Part shown: piece after piece, positions 4,748 to 7,402 of the stretch | Numbering within the stretch: the stretch's first letter is position 1 | How the letters are laid out: each line of letters opens with the position of its first letter | Assembly: GCF_000688655.1 (NCBI RefSeq) | Contig: NZ_JIBO01000017.1 | Span: forward strand, 2,444-9,845 | Source of the DNA: Lonsdalea quercina subsp. quercina | GTDB lineage: Bacteria; Pseudomonadota; Gammaproteobacteria; Enterobacterales; Enterobacteriaceae | Direction of reading: 5' to 3' | Length of the DNA stretch: 7,402 nucleotides | Made by a program: the position numbers and the translations under genes | Notes under the pieces: model-generated | What the model saw: the letters and a program-made list of their open reading frames with translations, nothing else | What the model was told of the DNA's origin: nothing | The model's database searches: none

Positions 4748-5764
4748 TTAGCCGTTGCGGAATATATAGCTATAGGCGCTCAACGCCGGCGCGCCGCCCA
4801 GATGGGCATAGAGCACTTTGGCGCCTTTAGGGAATTCGCCGCGGCGAATTTTATCGATCATCCCCTGCATGGATTTTCCTTCGTACACCGGATCGGTCAA
4901 TACGCCTTCCAGACGCCCGCACAGACGAATCGCTTCCAGCGTGCCTTCATTGGGCAGGCCGTATTCCGGGCCGCCGTAACGGGTATCCAGCACCACATCA
5001 TCTTCGGTAATCGCCTGTCCCAGCTCGACCAGGTCGGCCGTCTGCTGGGCAATACGCAGGATCTGCGCCTTGGTCTGCTCCGGCTTGGCCGAGGCGTCAA
5101 TCCCGATAACGTTGCGCGCACGGCCGTCGGCGGCAAACCCCACCACCATCCCCGCCTGCGTACTCCCGGTGACCGAGCACACGACGATATAGTCGAATTT
5201 AAATCCCAGCGCTTTTTCCTGCTCGCGCACTTCTTCCGCGAAACCGACGAAGCCGAGGCCGCCGTAAGGATGTTCAGAACAGCCGGCGGGGATTGGGAAG
5301 GGTTTCCCGCCGTTCTTCGCCGATTCGTCCATCGCATCCTTCCAGCTTTGACGGATGCCGATATCGAATCCCGCGGCGTCAAGACGCACATCCGCCCCCA
5401 TGATCCGGGACAGCTCGATGTTCCCCACGCGATCATAGACGGCGTCGGCGTAATTCACCCAGTTTTCCTGCACCAAAATACATTTCATCCCCAGATGCGC
5501 GGCGACCGCCGCCACCTGGCGCGTCTGGTTCGACTGAATACCGCCGATGGAGACCAACGTGTCGCAGCCCTTCTCCAGCGCCTCGGGGATCAGATACTCC
5601 AACTTGCGCGTCTTATTGCCGCCGAAGGCCAGACCGCTATTGCAATCTTCGCGCTTGGCATAGATTTCAACTTCACCGCCCAGATACTCGCTGAGTCGTT
5701 TCATCGGCGTAATCGGCGACGGTCCGAAAGTTAACGGATAACGCGGGAATTTTTCTAAATTCAT
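4748..5764 (-). CDS. acdS: 1-Aminocyclopropane-1-carboxylate (ACC) deaminase
   Basis: This cytoplasmic PLP enzyme opens the cyclopropane ring of ACC, the plant ethylene precursor, giving 2-oxobutyrate and ammonia. Bacteria use it as a nitrogen source and to lower plant ethylene. The protein is 338 residues, the family's usual length, and closely resembles Pseudomonas AcdS throughout. It has Lys51 in GGNKTRK (Schiff base with PLP), Ser78 in [10 protein letters not shown], Cys162, the PLP-phosphate loop [10 protein letters not shown] (196-205), Tyr268, Tyr294-Glu295 in PVYEGKSM, and Leu322 in HLGGAPAL. Glu295 and Leu322 separate true ACC deaminases from D-cysteine desulfhydrase, so the call is specific. 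The ATG at 5764 is chosen because GGAG (5775-5772) is seven bases upstream and the [16 protein letters not shown] start matches the family; the adjacent ATG at 5767 is only four bases away. A 331-codon plus-strand frame here is its shadow. Confidence 0.97.
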   Translation of the reverse strand: MNLEKFPRYPLTFGPSPITPMKRLSEYLGGEVEIYAKREDCNSGLAFGGNKTRKLEYLIPEALEKGCDTLVSIGGIQSNQTRQVAAVAAHLGMKCILVQENWVNYADAVYDRVGNIELSRIMGADVRLDAAGFDIGIRQSWKDAMDESAKNGGKPFPIPAGCSEHPYGGLGFVGFAEEVREQEKALGFKFDYIVVCSVTGSTQAGMVVGFAADGRARNVIGIDASAKPEQTKAQILRIAQQTADLVELGQAITEDDVVLDTRYGGPEYGLPNEGTLEAIRLCGRLEGVLTDPVYEGKSMQGMIDKIRRGEFPKGAKVLYAHLGGAPALSAYSYIFRNG

Positions 5765-5909
5765 CATCAGGCTCCGACAGGTAATAGGGAACATAGTAGT
5801 CACAGGTGGTCACGATTTACGGGAAAAAGACTGCCCCTTGCGTTAGATACTACCCGAATGTGGAGTGATTAAAATTGCAAAAAAATACCCAATACCTGCT
5901 CTAAATTTC

Positions 5910-5931
5910 AAAAAATAAGCGTGAAAACGCT
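5910..5931 (-). terminator. Possible weak terminator after lysR
   Basis: On the minus strand AGCGT-TTTC-ACGCT (5931-5918) forms a 5-bp stem followed by TATTTTTTG. It lies about 140 bases after the lysR stop and before acdS, so it could insulate acdS from lysR transcription. The short stem makes it uncertain. Confidence 0.35.
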
Positions 5932-6017
5932 AATAAATCCGCAAAAAATATCCTTAAAGAAATTAAATTCACCCTCAAAAACCCAGCGAGCTATCCCCGT
6001 ATTTTATCCTCTGCATT

Positions 6018-6050
6018 CGCGGGGGGACGAACATGGTGAAACCCCACGCG
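6018..6050 (-). other. Long GC hairpin just after lysR
   Basis: CGCGTGGGG (6050-6042) and CCCCCCGCG (6026-6018) on the minus strand pair in eight of nine positions around a 15-base loop. It begins 21 bases after the lysR stop codon and is not followed by a T-run. It may mark or protect the 3' end of the lysR message, perhaps with Rho. Confidence 0.3.
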
Positions 6051-6071
6051 CGGCGCCCTCACCCTCTGCGC

Positions 6072-7004
6072 TCAGCGGGCGGAGATGGCATACTCCCGGC
6101 GTATTCGCTCATCCTGCTCGGCCAGTTCCCGTTTGAGAAAATCGCAGAAGTCGTTCAGCGCCGCCGTGCGCGGTTTGGCCGCATCGGTTTGAATCTGCAT
6201 GGTCCGCTGACTGAAGGGTTCGCCGTCGATCGAGCGCATCTGCAATCCATCGCTACGCACTCGGTACAACACCGAAAAATGGCTGCAGATAGCGACGGCA
6301 TCCGGTGTATTCAGCACAAACTCATAGAGAGTGGAAAAGTGATTACAGGTCAGTATCGGGTCGATGAATACGCCGTTCATGCGACAGGAGAGATCGAACA
6401 GTTGACGGATGGTGGCGGCCTGATCCGGCAACGCGACCGGATAGCCGTTCAGATCGGCCAGTTTAAGCCCGACATGCGCCAGCGGATGCGAGTCCTGCAT
6501 GATCACCAGCACCGGCGCCGGATACGAGGCGACGATGTCGACGCCGTGCTCCAACGACAGGCTGAATTTGAGCGCCACATCGCATTCGCCGTTGCGCACC
6601 AGATCCGGCACCTGCCGCGTGGAACCCACCGTCAGCACGAAGTTGACCGATGAGTGCGTCAGACGAAACTTCGCCAACAGCGTCGGCATCAAATTAAAGG
6701 CGATACCGTCGGTGCAAACGACCCGAATGGTGGTTTGGCGAACCGATTTCAACCCTTCGATTTCGGCCACCGCCAGCTCCATATCCGCCATACTGCGCCG
6801 CACGTGATGTTCCAGAATCTGGCCCGCCGCGTTCAGCACCATGCCGCGCGGATGCCGTTCGAATAACGGCGCGCCAAGCCGATGCTCCAACTGCTGGATC
6901 TGACGGCTGATGGCCGAAACCGCGACGAACAGCTGCTGGCTGGCGGCGCTCAGCGATCCGGTGCTCGCCACGGCCATGAAGTAACGAATTTCGTTATTGT
7001 GCAT
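6072..7004 (-). CDS. LysR-family transcriptional regulator
   Basis: The 310-residue protein has the family's usual length and layout. An N-terminal winged helix-turn-helix (about 5-63) contains STGSLSAASQQL (14-25), AISRQIQQLEHRLGAPLFER (31-50) and the wing GMVLNAAG (54-61). A linker helix leads into the substrate-binding-like effector domain (about 92-295). The recognition helix reads FVAVSAISRQI, where many relatives have a Gln-Pro pair. The start is supported by GGAG (7014-7011) six bases upstream of the ATG. It lies between an M20 peptidase gene (128 bp upstream, same strand) and acdS (307 bp downstream, same strand). LysR proteins often control an adjacent gene, so peptidase or acdS are the obvious candidates, but no T-N11-A site was convincing. 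The effector is unknown. Confidence 0.93.
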   Translation of the reverse strand: MHNNEIRYFMAVASTGSLSAASQQLFVAVSAISRQIQQLEHRLGAPLFERHPRGMVLNAAGQILEHHVRRSMADMELAVAEIEGLKSVRQTTIRVVCTDGIAFNLMPTLLAKFRLTHSSVNFVLTVGSTRQVPDLVRNGECDVALKFSLSLEHGVDIVASYPAPVLVIMQDSHPLAHVGLKLADLNGYPVALPDQAATIRQLFDLSCRMNGVFIDPILTCNHFSTLYEFVLNTPDAVAICSHFSVLYRVRSDGLQMRSIDGEPFSQRTMQIQTDAAKPRTAALNDFCDFLKRELAEQDERIRREYAISAR

Positions 7005-7132
7005 CGGTCGCTCCGTTCATCTCGAAGGGGTTGTCAAAGTCTACCCCCTTTCTCTCCCTCAACGAACCGCGCCCGCTCCGGCGTCAACCAGAACAGGCGC
7101 GATAACCCCGCGGGGGATGAGTCAGCTGCGCG

Positions 7133-7402
7133 TCAGGCGGTGGTCTGCGTGGACTCAGCCTGCCGGCGTAGGCACAGCTGCTCCGCACCCTGTTCGGCCA
7201 AGTCCCAAAACAGCCCGGTCATGATCCGCAGCGCCTCCAGCGTCATGTCCGCCAGAATGTGTTCGTTGGGCGCATGCTGCGAGCAGGCCGGATAGGAGTG
7301 CGGCACCCACAGCGTCGGCAGACCCAGCGTTTCCGAAAAACAGGCGTTCGGCAGCCCGCCGCCGAAGTTGGGCAACACGGCTGGCGCTTTTCCGGAGGTG
7401 CG
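7133..7402 (-). CDS. M20-family metallopeptidase/amidohydrolase, C-terminal part
   Basis: The minus-strand frame is open through the right edge and ends at a TGA (7135-7133), leaving the last 89 residues of a protein that is normally over 400 residues. The segment LPNFGGGLPN, then LGLPTLWVPHSYPACSQHAPNEH, is characteristic of the C-terminal catalytic end of M20 (ArgE/DapE/CPG2-type) enzymes. The first His of QHAPNEH corresponds to the last metal ligand of the dinuclear zinc site. It is followed by the usual closing helix (ALRIMTGLFWDLAEQG) and a short polar tail. These enzymes hydrolyse peptides, acylated amino acids or related amides; the substrate cannot be told from this part. A GTG at 7378 lies inside the conserved domain and is not the start. 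The lysR gene follows on the same strand after 128 bp without a clear terminator. Confidence 0.9.
   Translation of the reverse strand, partial: RTSGKAPAVLPNFGGGLPNACFSETLGLPTLWVPHSYPACSQHAPNEHILADMTLEALRIMTGLFWDLAEQGAEQLCLRRQAESTQTTA

Larger units (their letters stand above)
5765..6071. other. Intergenic region upstream of acdS, downstream of lysR
   Basis: This 307-bp stretch must hold the acdS promoter, read leftward. It is AT-rich between about 5870 and 6010. No hexamer pair matches sigma-70 well: TAGTAT at 5852-5847 is the best -10 but lacks a partner at standard distance. Near acdS the minus strand reads GTGACCACCTGTGAC (5815-5801), a GTGAC direct repeat with 10-base period that could be a regulator site. 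AT-rich AAATTT cores around 5903 could suit an Lrp-type protein, but none matches the Lrp consensus well. No gene is supported here. Confidence 0.5.

Noticed and set aside
4739..5734. 331-codon plus-strand frame
   Set aside because: It is antisense to acdS, which matches its family along its full length; the frame is a by-product of GC-rich codon use and has no ribosome site or family features.
6033..6653. 206-codon plus-strand frame
   Set aside because: It is antisense to the LysR gene; the composition is Arg/His/Gln-rich as expected for a shadow.
7086..7118. Terminator between the M20 gene and lysR
   Set aside because: CCCCGCGGGG leaves a 2-base loop, and the longer GC pairing has no T-run, so no terminator can be supported.

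Overview
The window looks like chromosome from a motile, plant-associated enterobacterium. The Tsr-length chemoreceptor with a C-terminal CheR-docking peptide, the FliA-type promoters and the ACC deaminase fit soft-rot Enterobacterales (Pectobacteriaceae such as Dickeya or Brenneria). That placement is inferred from gene style, not from a marker gene.

Layout from left to right: (1) The first 127 codons of an Old Yellow Enzyme-family flavin oxidoreductase lie on the minus strand (1-382), with the rest off the left edge. (2) An AT-rich block of about 1.8 kb (383-2217) holds no long reading frame but contains regulatory signals. These are tandem and inverted repeats near the oxidoreductase, a near-consensus sigma-28 promoter (604-630) with a perfect 16-bp palindrome over its predicted start, a strong orphan terminator (936-968), a second promoter/T-tract pair (1787-1857), a few small reading frames, and the sigma-28 promoter of the chemoreceptor (2055-2081). 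(3) A 557-residue methyl-accepting chemotaxis protein (2218-3891) is followed by its terminator. (4) An Lrp/AsnC-type regulator, probably AcdR (4151-4663), is convergent with acdS, the ACC deaminase gene (4748-5764, minus). A terminator sits in the gap. (5) A LysR-type regulator (6072-7004, minus) and the C-terminal end of an M20 metallopeptidase (7133-7402, minus) run off the right edge.

How the parts may work together: the chemoreceptor promoter ties it to late flagellar gene expression, so it should be made with the motility machinery. AcdS splits 1-aminocyclopropane-1-carboxylate, the plant ethylene precursor, into 2-oxobutyrate and ammonia. The adjacent Lrp-type protein is the likely regulator, although here the pair is tail-to-tail rather than divergent. 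The LysR gene lies upstream of acdS in the same direction but is separated by 307 bp that includes a possible terminator, so a shared operon is doubtful.

The most interesting unexplained structure is the segment from 604 to 968. A second FliA-like promoter, an operator-like palindrome and an intrinsic terminator frame a short transcript of about 330 nt with no convincing protein. It may be a flagellar-regulon small RNA or untranslated transcript.
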